This document shows, in pieces, positions 11,882 through 21,895 of a stretch of DNA of 64,000 bases (position 1 is the stretch's first letter; each line of letters opens with the position of its first letter). The notes under the pieces were generated by a model that had not been told where the DNA came from, made no database searches, and worked only from the letters and a program-made list of their open reading frames with translations. The position numbers and the translations under genes are program-made. The stretch comes from Benincasa hispida (taxonomy: Eukaryota > Streptophyta > Magnoliopsida > Cucurbitales > Cucurbitaceae): the NCBI RefSeq assembly GCF_009727055.1, contig NC_052351.1:11383196-11447195 (forward strand), given 5' to 3'.

Positions 11882-11919
11882 CTGTCTCTTATACACATCT
11901 AGATGTGTATAAGAGACAG
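11882..11919. other. Tn5/Nextera mate-pair junction adapter (assembly artefact)
   Basis: Positions 11882-11900 read CTGTCTCTTATACACATCT and 11901-11919 are its exact reverse complement. This is the Tn5 19-bp mosaic end in head-to-head form, which is the circularisation junction of Nextera mate-pair libraries. Translated, it gives the familiar contaminant peptide VSYTHLDVYKRQ, seen here inside the frame 11701-11931. The 38 bases are not plant DNA. DNA to the left and right may not be adjacent in the genome. Confidence 0.98.
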
Positions 11920-13579
11920 GAGTTTATATAGCGCACTACTCTAAACCTTAGGATCATAATCGTAAATAACTACAACGGCGCCCCCATACTTGGTTGTTCG
12001 AAGCGCCAATAAACAGATTCAAAGCATTTCAATAAATGCTTGATAGGGACAATCTCAATTTTTTTAAATTCCCACATACTATTCCGAGACACTGTTTTCC
12101 CACGCACAACCAAACATAGTCATCCTTGATTCCCAAACATAGTCATCCTTGATTCCCAAACATATAATTCCTAGACATCCTTAATTTCTAGGCATTGAGA
12201 AAACCTCAATCCAAATGGCCTCTAAGAGTAAAATTGAAATTGACGCCATCTTCTTTATGTCTATTTTGTGCACTAGGGATTTCCTAAAATATAGAGATGA
12301 CACCTTTTTTTTTATAGAAAAATAATTTTTCATTCCCGTTACAACTTGGCTTATTGAAATATTAGGATGAATCATGACCAAAAGCTAATAGGAGATTTGT
12401 ACGGATGACCTTAAAATTGGGCTCAAAATGTCAAATGACTCTTTACTGATGTTAAATTTGAGTGAAATTACCAAAATAGACTTGTACATACAAAAAAATC
12501 CCTCTTGCTCTTGCTGACGATCCATTTTCGAACATCCATGGAACTACGAGTTGTCTTTTTCTCCTCTCTCGCCTGTCTCGCTCTACCTCTGGTTGCCCAG
12601 TGTTGGTTAGAGCTGTAAGGTCGCGAAGAAGCTCTCACTCTCTTTTATTCTCTCGCACATCGTTAGCAGAGCTGGTCCCACATCGTTCGCCGGAGATGCA
12701 AGGCGGAATAGCATGGTCGAGGAGAAGAAGAAGAAATTGTAGTTTTTCCAAAAGTTGGGTCTGTGAAGGAAGACAAAGAAAATCGTGTTATTGGGAAGGA
12801 GGATAAAAGATAGCGCAACTATGTAACTTCACATGTCTATGACATCAACAAAAGGACATTTAACATTTTTTCAAAAGTTGGATCATTTGCCATTTTAGAC
12901 CTTCAAAATAAGGTTTTTGTGCAATTTTCCCAAAAGTTCTTTATTCCTAAAAAGAATGTTCTAAGATTAAGAAAATATGAAGACAATAATCGCTAAATAC
13001 TCGAATAAAGACTAACAATAATTGATGATTCACCTGAAAAAACAGTAACTAGAGAACTTTCAACAAGAAAAAACTCTGTTGCTGTTGATTACTCGATTTC
13101 GAATCAATATGGTTGAATGGAAAAATCCAATATGGGATCAGTTTTTAACTTATTGTTGAGTGTTAACGGAGTATTTGGAGACGCACAATTTCCAGTTTTG
13201 GCTACTGATAGCAATTATTCTGGACCATTTACCGACACCCTTTGAACTATTAACCGATTCTATTTCTGTCCTCAATTGGATCCAAATCCATTAGACACAA
13301 ATTCCAAATTTCATTTTAAAACCAAAAGTTCTTTATAAAACGCAAATGGGTTTTCGATGCTATTGAACCAAAAGGCTGTAACTTTCCCAAATCTAGTGCT
13401 TGCTCCATTTGCATTGAAAGTATGAAATTTTTGTTTTTCCATTTAACCCTTTTCTATTGCGGCTCCATTCTTCTTCTGGGTTTCTTTCCTTGCTTCTTCT
13501 TCATTTAATTCCTCTAATTTTGCTTCACTCTTATGAATCCCAAGTGTGCGAAGTGAACTAAGTTGAGGAAGGAAAGGAA
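11920..13579. other. non-coding stretch upstream of the GT31 gene
   Basis: No gene is recognised. A 23-bp word (CATAGTCATCCTTGATTCCC plus AAA) is repeated directly at about 12116-12160. The stretch 12500-12800 is richer in GC and CTC runs but carries no coherent coding sequence. The last 300-400 bp should hold the promoter and 5' UTR of the galactosyltransferase gene. Confidence 0.55.
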
Positions 13580-16500
13580 ATGTCGGTGAAGAACAGAGGA
13601 GGCAGCGAGTTTGCTTCAAGAAATGCATTCTCTAGGAACTGGGTTCTTCTGCTATGTCTTGGGAGCTTTTGCGCTGGAATGTTCTTCACTAACAGGTATC
13701 TTTTTCTTAATCCTTTAATGGGTTTAGATTCCATTTCCGAGTTCGTTTGTTGAACTGTGCACGTTGGGAATATGGATTTTCAATTGATTTTAAATTCTAT
13801 ATTTCTTGGAAACTATCATCTTCAGTTCTATTTTGGATTGGTCGCTGTTAACCTTTGGTTCTAGCATTGATGAAACTATTCTCGTATGCATTGGGAATGA
13901 TGTGCAGAGCTGATTAATTATAGCCTTATGCTTTCTGTATTTTGATATTTGAATTTGAGCACTATTAACTAACCTAAAGTAGGTTCCATTCTTCTACTTT
14001 CTCAACAACCCGATGCCTTGATACGTTGTGCTTGTTTCTTCACTTCAATGCTTGGATTTCATTCTTTTACTTACATAATCCCAGAATGTGGATCGTTCCA
14101 GAAGGTGAAAGGACTTCAAAGGTTTTTAGGGTTGCTGATGCACAAATGAAGATAAAATCTGAGAATTGTAATCCACAACGTGTGAGTACATCTTTCATAC
14201 ATATGCTTTGAAGGAACCTTTTTCATCAATTTACTACCTTATATTAGTTATATGTCAATCAATTCATGAGGTCAAGATATGTGGTGAAACTGCAAACCCA
14301 CAGTGTTCATGGATATAAAATCTGCTTTGAAGTCGGCTCTCTTCTCTCATTCTACCATAAACATTGGGTTCTTTTTTATAAGGCTAAGACATGTGCTGAA
14401 GAAACTGCCAGCATCATTTTCATGGATTTATTTGTTAATCTACACTGATTTAGGTTGGCTTAGATTCTCCATCCGGTTACTAATTTTTATGTCTTCTTGA
14501 CTGTCTCATTCTTATCATTTCCGTTAAAGAATGCATACAATGCAAGCATAATTGAGAATTCAAGGACACGGCTCAGTATCCAGTAAGTCGCTTGTTTCTT
14601 CAAACACTTCTATCAGTGCTCATATTTTCTCAAATGTCCTACAGAAGTTGTCTGTATTGGCTACAGGGAACTGAATGACACAATTGCAGATTTGGAAAGG
14701 AAATTGGCAGCCGCAATGGAGGACAACAAAACTGTATTAAAGGGATCTCTCACATTGGACAATCTGAAGACTGATGATTTGACTTTGAAGAGGAGAAAAT
14801 ACTTCATGGTTATAGGAATAAATACAGCTTTTAGCAGTCGGAAGCGAAGGGATTCAATTCGTAGTACTTGGATGCTACTAGGTGAAATCGGTAGTCCAAA
14901 ATTATGTATTTATCTTTTGGTTAGTTTGAGGCCGCATTTATTAGTGTCAAACATTCTCAAGGAAAAAATATTTTCAAGGTGAAAAAAGAACGAAGCTCGA
15001 GGAAGAGAAAGGGATAATCATACGCTTTGTTATAGGACATAGGTAAGAATACATTACCTTTCTATGGTGTTAGTCTACATTACAACTCAAAAACGTTGTT
15101 TCTATTCTGGGTTTTGTAAGAACCGGAAAAGTTGCTAATAGTTTGATCCTTTTGCCAGATGTATATCCATGAAGTTTTAAATAATCTGATGCCTTAATCG
15201 TCTAGAAAAATTTACTCAAGTTATTCGTGCACATTCATCCTGACTTATCAAAATTTAGTCCATGGTTGGATTTGTGATAAATGAAAATCCCCATGCATTG
15301 GAGTTTATTAGTTTGTTGGTCCTGTACTTTGTTCACCTGGCATCTCATGAACATCTCTTGGCTGAGTAGAGAACATATAATTTAAGTAATCAATAAAAAT
15401 TTCTCATACTGTATGGATATTATTACCAGTTCAACATCAGGTGGCATTCTTGATAAAGCTGTTGCTGCAGAGGAGCTTCTGAATAGAGATTTCTTGAGAC
15501 TGGTAGTGCAGTTTTTTCCCGCTGTTTTTCTTGTTCTTTTCCTTTTTGATTTCTCCTTCAGCATTTTGGTCCAACTAAATGCAAAATTATGTGCGACACA
15601 ACTTATACATTTACATTTTTGTCCAACAATGAAACCAGAATCACGTTGAAGGCTATCTGGAGCTATCGGCCAAGACAAAATCTTATTTTGCCACTGCTGT
15701 TGCTTTGTGGGATGCTGAATTTTATGTTAAAGTCGATGACGACGTCCATGTCAACTTAGGTAAACTTTGAAATGAGTTTTTCTCAATAGTACATGTCGTG
15801 TTCAGAATTGCAAATGAAAACATTTTTTAAACCAGATCAAATCTTTGGGTTTGAGTGCATTCAGATAGGTGATAAGCGTTTGAACCAGTTATAATTATTT
15901 GTCATTGAGGTCCTTATGGAACAAAATATTTTGTCTTCTAGGAGCTTTGATTGTGCTGCATGCATTCATACGGTTCTTGCTTTATGATTTATTACAGCTA
16001 CTCTTGGATCAACTTTAGCTGCACATCGAATGAAACCTCGGGTTTACATTGGTTGCATGAAGTCTGGTCCTGTTCTTTCACAGAAGTGAGAATTACTTCC
16101 TTTTATGTTATCTAGCTCATGCTACTAACTGTTGGAATCTGTAAGTTTCAATTTCTTAAACATCATTTTTTCTTTGCCATAGGGGAATGAAGTACCATGA
16201 ACCAGAGCATTGGATATTTGGTGGAGAAGGAAACAAGTACTTCCGTCATGCGACCGGGCAGCTTTATGCAATTTCAAAGGACTTGGCAAAGTATATACTA
16301 AAGAATCAGTAAGTTTCCATCCTCACAACCATTACAGGTCCTTCACGATTTATCTGCCCTTATTACCACATTGTTTCAAATCAATTCTCATTTTGAATAA
16401 AAAGATAAGACAAATAAGCATCATCTCATTGCTCTGATTGGAGTATTCCTAATCGTAGTGAGTGATGGGGGGCGATGACTAAGAAGTATATTGTTATCTG

Positions 16501-16967
16501 CCAAACATTCTTGCTGCAATCAATTTTTTGGTTGTGGAAGGAAGGAGTCTTTGATAACGCTTGTATAAAATTAGTGCAATGAAATATATTTGCTTAATGA
16601 AATATGTGCAGAGATGTGCTGCACAAATATGCTAACGAAGATGTATCTTTGGGATCTTGGTTCATTGGTTTAGATGTGGAGCATGTTGATGATAGAAAAC
16701 TATGCTGCGGTACCCCACCTGGTAAATTGTGAAATCTCATTTGTCCTGGTCCTAACAGCACGAAATCACTGCCAAGAAACAGTATTATGTATCTAATGGA
16801 ATCACTTTGTGCTGCAAGATTGTGAAGTGAAGGCTCAGAGTGGAAATCCATGTGTGGCTTCATTTGACTGGAAATGCAGTGGCATTTGCAAGTCTGTTGA
16901 GAGGATAATGGAAGTTCACAGCCGCTGTAGAGAAGATGAGAATGCTGTGTGGACTAAAAGCTTTTGA
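13580..16967 (+). CDS. probable beta-1,3-galactosyltransferase (GT31, B3GALT2/3/4-like)
   Basis: A Golgi type II glycosyltransferase of family GT31, expected to transfer galactose from UDP-galactose onto glycans; the acceptor cannot be read from sequence. Exons: 13580-13695, 14085-14181, 14530-14582, 14667-14881, 14979-15042, 15430-15502, 15639-15759, 15998-16085, 16183-16308, 16612-16721, 16819-16967. All have GT-AG borders and join to 1212 nt, 403 residues, about the family length. Residues 1-39 carry a basic N-terminus and a single signal anchor ([16 protein letters not shown]), followed by MWIVPE, typical of the DUF4094 stem. The catalytic domain shows [20 protein letters not shown], the metal-binding DDD at residues 239-241 (VKVDDDVHV), and the late [14 protein letters not shown] block. 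The start is the first ATG in frame before the anchor. Nothing in it looks broken. Confidence 0.95.
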
Positions 16968-18210
16968 CAGAATCACTGCTTTTCAAAGTCAAAGGATGAA
17001 AGATAAACCAAGCACACTAAATGATGAAATCGAATGATGCAAAATTCCTACATGTCCTTCAGGAGACAATTTTAGGTGCCATCACCCAGGAGAAAAAGAC
17101 AGAAGCTCAATGACTGAAGCTGTTTGTGTGTATTTAGAGGGTGGGGAAAAAGGCCTGTCTTCAAACTTCTTTATACATTGCCCCTCAGTCTGAACTACTG
17201 ATACTTTCTGCAGCCTTTTTTTTTTTTTTTTTTTTCATTTTTCTTTATATAGTAATGAATTATATGATTATACAGAAAAGGAAAAAGGAAAAAAATCAAA
17301 TTGGAATGTCCTTGGCAGTGCTCTCTCTCTTATACTTTCTAAATCATAGCTTTGTTTTTGTATGGGAATCAAAACTCTTACTTCAAGGTTGATAGTACCG
17401 TTTTACCTCTTTCATCTCTAATATATATATATATAAAGAGAGAATTACATTTTTAGTCCCGAGTTTTAAAGAACGTGTGTTTGATTTCTGAGCTTTCAAA
17501 ACATACATTTTTAATTTCAGAATATACATTTTTAGCCTATAATTTTTCGGAAATATGTTTAAACGGTCCATGCATTAATTTATTATTATTGTTTTAAATT
17601 AAAGATTAATTTTTTAAAGATTACGTCTTTTCTCTTCATACATATTTTTGTAATTCAAATTTTCATATAAATATGTAAAACAAAAATAATAAATGGTTTA
17701 GGGACTTTTTAAATCCATTCTTAAAAACTTGAAAACTAAAAATGAACATTTTGAAAACTTGGGGATTAAATAGATCTATTCTAAAAAGTTAGGGATTAAA
17801 AAGTTATATTTTGAAAATTCAAAGACCAAATGCACCTATTTTTTAAAATTTTAGTTCGTTTATATATATAGCAAAATAAATCATAAATCACGTCATATAT
17901 TTAGAATCTGTTAGATCTTTTAATGTATTTCTTAGATTTTCATTAAGATTTAGGTTTAGGATTTTTGTTGGTGTATCAAGCAAGTCCGGGTTTTGTTAGA
18001 ATTTGGAGTTTTCAATTGCGTCTAAGATAATTTAGATCTTATTTCATAAAATATTATAATAATTATTTTTTTTTAACAACTTTTGGATTTTATTTTAAAA
18101 GGAAATTATTAGTAGTTAATGCAAAAGAAAATTTTAAATCTAAGATGTAGATAGATTTGCTATATACTCCAATTCCCCTTAAATTATTAGCCCTAATTGA
18201 GGTGACACAA
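16968..18210. other. 3' flank of the GT31 gene and dispersed repeat
   Basis: The first 400 bp probably include the 3' UTR and hold a 20-base T run (17216-17235). An AT dinucleotide run lies at 17418-17435. From about 17440 to 17880 there are diverged copies of a 'CATTTTTAGTCCCGAGTTTTAAAG'-like segment on both strands, a dispersed non-coding repeat. The region 17880-18180 is plain AT-rich DNA. No gene is seen. Confidence 0.55.
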
Positions 18211-18239
18211 TTGGGCCTGATTTAAATGGACGGCCCAAA
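18211..18239 (+). promoter_or_regulatory. two site II (TGGGCC) motifs upstream of ATG8
   Basis: TTGGGCC lies at 18211-18217 and GGCCCAAA at 18232-18239, about 400 bp before the ATG8 start codon. Site II elements are bound by TCP factors and are common in promoters of widely expressed plant genes. The role here is inferred. Confidence 0.5.
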
Positions 18240-18641
18240 TACGGATAGAGTGATAACTTTGAGAGACGGGGAATGTTCTCAAAGGAGAAATAATAGGTTG
18301 GCTAATACGTGTTTGAAGTGGAAAGAGGGTCGTTCATCTACGAAACACACGAGTCATGATCATCTCTACCCTCTCTTTTTAAATTCTCTTTTCCTATTAT
18401 CCAATTCTGCTGATTCTCACTCCCTTCTTCCCGATTCATCACTCAAATACTGAATTTTTAAACTCCCTTTTTTGATCTTCTCTTTGGCTGGGTATGCCAT
18501 TGCCAACCCACCTTTGCCTTTCTTCGCCTTTTCACTTTTGATTATGCTTTTCCTATATACCCAATTCTCTCTGGGGCTTTAACGTTTCGCTTTCTTTAAA
18601 TTTTCAGCCGCTAATCGTAGCGTGAGATTCTGATTTCTTCC

Positions 18642-19926
18642 ATGGCCAGAAGCTAGTTCAAACTCGGAATTCCTTTGGGTAATCGTTTACTTTTAGACTC
18701 TCAAAACGGTCATATATTTATATATTTACATGGACATGATTCGCGTATTGCTATTCCATTGGGGTGGCTTGGAATTTGAATTAGATCAGTTCAATTGCTT
18801 ATAATTTGATTGATTTTGTGACTTAGTCGGTGACCTTATTTGAATCCGTGTTCTGTTTGCTATTCCTTCATGCTTTAACTATTATTGCTTACTCTGTTGG
18901 AATCTTCACTTCTCAGAAAAGAGGCAGGCTGAAGCTGCTCGCATAAGGGAAAAGTACCCGGATAGAATACCTGTAAGAATAATGTTACTAATTTTGTTCT
19001 TTACTTCCTATGGTCTTCTAAATTTACTTTGGTTTTGGTACTGATTCAATTAAGTTAATCAGGTGATTGTCGAGAAAGCTGGGAGGAGTAACATTGCTGA
19101 TATTGATAGGAACAAGTACTCTCTCTTTCTCTATTCTCTTAATGAATTGGTGAATATGAACAGATGGCAAGATGCTATCAGTTATCACGTTCTGAATTGA
19201 TAAATTAAAATAAATACTAGCATGTATGTTAGTAGCAGCTGCAGTAATATGTCGAATGAAAATAATGGAGTTGCTAGCATATAGTTTGAACGTGGAGTGT
19301 ATTAGAAACAGAAGTACCTAAATCAATCATATGAATAATGGTTTACTTCAGATGGTAACTCTTAACTCCATTGGATTGACTATTGAGTGATGCATGGAAA
19401 AAAAGCACTGGAGTCAGTCCCACCAAAGCCAAAGGGCCCATATTTAAATATTATGTTATAGCAGTAAATCCAGTCTCTTGATTGATACTTTATAATTCTG
19501 GATAAATCTCGAACGTGAAGAAGTATTACTTTGTTATAAGCACATGGATAATCCATTTTTGAAGTCGCCAACATCGTATACTTGAATAACCAGTGTGGCA
19601 TTTTTGTCTTTCCCATTGCAGATACCTCGTTCCTGCTGATTTAACTGTTGGACAATTTGTTTACGTCGTTCGGAAACGGATTAAGCTTAGCGCTGAAAAA
19701 GCTATTTTTGTATTTATCAAGGACACTCTACCTTCAACTGGTGAGTCACAACCCTTTTTATCTTAGTCTCTGATCTTGTATTGAATGTTAGCTTTAGAGT
19801 AAATTCTTCTGTGCAACAGGTGCATTGATGTCTGCAATTTATGCGGATAATAAGGATGAAGATGGATTTCTTTACATGTCATACAGTGGAGAAAACACTT
19901 TTGGTGGGTTCCTTGGAGGACAATGA
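18642..19926 (+). CDS. ATG8: autophagy-related protein 8 (ATG8), stop codon in exon 1
   Basis: ATG8 is the ubiquitin-like protein that is joined to phosphatidylethanolamine on autophagosome membranes. Exons: 18642-18678, 18917-18972, 19063-19115, 19622-19740, 19820-19926, all with GT-AG borders and joining in frame to 372 nt (123 residues if the early stop is ignored), the normal length. Exons 2-5 match ATG8 throughout: [61 protein letters not shown]. The glycine after TF is where ATG4 should cut, leaving a six-residue tail to remove. Exon 1 is clearly the usual first exon, but codon 5 is TAG (18654-18656) where a serine is expected, and the family's EHP reads GIP. I find no other in-frame start in the first intron. 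It is either a recently disabled copy or a sequence error. Confidence 0.88.
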
Positions 19927-20456
19927 TACATTTCCCTGTAAATTCTAGCTATTCCCTTCCAGATCAATCAATGCATCAGCTTTATGTTCCATTCTATTCT
20001 AGTATATTTAACTTTCCATCAAAGGTGCTGCTCAATGAGTGGGCCTGAATGTTTTAGTTTTTTTCTTTTTCTTTTTCCTTCTTTCAATTAAGCTGTGAAC
20101 CAATGAAAATAGCTATTGGCTTCTTTCTAATATCAAGCAGTGAAATGATTAAATTTTCTGATCAGTTTAGTGAGTCTAATATGACATTATGATACATAAA
20201 TCACTTGAGACACGAGCCTCAAACTATTACTTCATTCTGATATTCAGAAGATGGTAACAGGATGAGACCTGAACTCCATAGAATACGGAATGTCTCAGCC
20301 GAATCAAGTCTAAAACTCTAACACACCATGTTTGCCAACATTCAAAACAAATACCAGAATGATGAAAAGTTTCAATCTTTTGATAACAAGAGTAGAACTC
20401 TATCTCTCTCTCTCTGTTATTCTGGTGCCAAGGATGTCGAGACAAATCTTCCTAAT
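19927..20456. other. convergent 3' flanks of ATG8 and the small basic protein
   Basis: This contains the probable 3' UTRs of the two converging genes. A short (TC)n run lies at 20400-20418. ORFs on the plus strand at 20328-20721 are antisense shadows. Confidence 0.5.
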
Positions 20457-20693
20457 TTACTTGGAGCTTTTCTTGCGTGGGTTCATGATCCACTTGATGC
20501 CATTAGATATTCCACTTCCTATCTTTTTGGCACCAGCCACTGTCGCCGCCTTAGCTTTTGCAAATCCAGGCTTAGAACCACCCTTCTTGTCTGAGCTCCG
20601 GCCACCTTTGGCTTTATTGTCATCGTCTTCTTCCATGGCACCGATGCCTCCTGCTCCCCATTGGTCAGCCCAGCTTGGTGCTTCCGCAGCCAT
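20457..20693 (-). CDS. small conserved plant protein, 78 aa, function unknown
   Basis: The single coding exon gives a 78-residue protein: an acidic-aromatic start (MAAEAPSWADQWGAGGIGAMEEDDD), a Lys/Gly/Ser-rich middle, an Ala/Lys-rich amphipathic stretch (KAKAATVAGAKKIGSG) and a basic end (IKWIMNPRKKSSK). I recall short plant proteins with the same SWADQWG...GAMEEDD opening and IKW ending, but no known function. There is no signal peptide or membrane segment. An apparent 5' UTR intron (20699-21057) precedes the ATG by five bases. That, the conserved opening and the antisense overlap with nothing else make it a real gene rather than a chance ORF. Confidence 0.75.
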   Translation of the reverse strand: MAAEAPSWADQWGAGGIGAMEEDDDNKAKGGRSSDKKGGSKPGFAKAKAATVAGAKKIGSGISNGIKWIMNPRKKSSK

Positions 20694-20698
20694 GGTTT

Positions 20699-21150
20699 CT
20701 AATTCCCAACCAATACATTAAACTCACTAACTATCCATTATTGGTGTTAAAAGTAACAGCAACAAAATTTATGTCCAAAAATAACATATTCTTGTTCGAA
20801 TATCCATTAAATTACCCAGATTGGTAAAGATAACAGAAAATTATAACTCTCTCTTCAAAATACAGCTAGTTTTTGCTATCATATTGTTTTAACCATTTCT
20901 AAGATGCTATAAACGAAACAAGAGAGAGATCTAATCTAAAGATTTTATTCATAAGAAAGAACATATCTTGAACTTAAAAGAAGCACAAACAAAACAGAAA
21001 AGATCTGAATCAGAATTATTATTAGAAGTAGCTTGTGATAAAAGTTGAGAGTCATACCTGGGGATCGAAAACTATGAAGAACTACAGAAACTTAGTGAAG
21101 GAATTCGAGGAAGATTAGATAATAATTGCTCGAAACGCCTTTAGAAAGCA
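20699..21150 (-). other. 5' UTR intron and leader exon of the small basic protein gene
   Basis: On the minus strand a donor CCCCAG/GTATGAC lies at 21058/21057 and an acceptor AATTAG/AAACC just before the ATG. The leader exon would begin near 21150 and includes a short CAG run (21148-21165 region). Inferred from splice signals only. Confidence 0.45.
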
Positions 21151-21895
21151 GCAGCAGCAGCACGCAGGGCCATAGGTGGATGGGCTGTCTTTTACTACCA
21201 CTGCAATAATACTTTTTTAACGACTTGCCAACTCCAACTGGTTTCCATCTAACGAAGCAAACTATGTCTTTTGGGCATCTTTTTCTTTTTTTAAAAGAAA
21301 CATCCTTAATTTAATCCTCCTCGTAATCACAAGGCATCTCATTTTCACAAGGCTTGTAAAACTTGGACCAAATATCTACTGATATAACCTGGGTTCAAAT
21401 TCAAACTTCTAATCAAACACCACTGTTTAGTTCATCAATTATTCAATAATCACGTGGATGTTCCCCCATTTACTTAGATAATAAAGCACATGATTAGACT
21501 TTTTCCACTGTTCATTCACAAGATCATCAAAATTAGAGGGGGGCCGACCGTGGGGCATTGGAATAAGAGATGGTCCAAAAAGGAAAAAAATAAAAGGATT
21601 CAAATTATAAGAATCGGGGGGAAGAATATTGAATTGGGTGGGCAAAGATCAAAATTCCGACAAAGAAAGAATAAAACTGTCTGCAACTATTTCTTTCAAG
21701 TTGACTAAAATTGTTGACCGAAATAAAAAATCTAGACTACCAACATTCTGGAAAGGACAAGTGAGTTATATAATTAGACGGGTTATCTACATCGTATCTG
21801 TGAATTCAAAGCACAAGCAAATCCATTAAACTAATTAAATTAATTCCATTTCATTTCTCATCATTCGTCATCATTTCATCTCTCCCAGCATACAA
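21151..21895. other. intergenic stretch between the small gene and the ANKRD13-like gene
   Basis: No gene is recognised. It should contain the promoter of the small gene on the left and the 3' UTR of the ankyrin gene on the right. A G-box core CACGTG lies at about 21452-21457. ORFs at 21439-21829 look like chance reading frames. Confidence 0.5.

Noticed and set aside
11701..11931. 76-residue ORF
   Set aside because: It runs from a minisatellite into the sequencing adapter; the VSYTHLDVYKRQ part is the well-known contaminant peptide.
20328..20721. Plus-strand ORFs of 88 and 129 residues
   Set aside because: They are antisense shadows of the 78-residue conserved protein on the minus strand.
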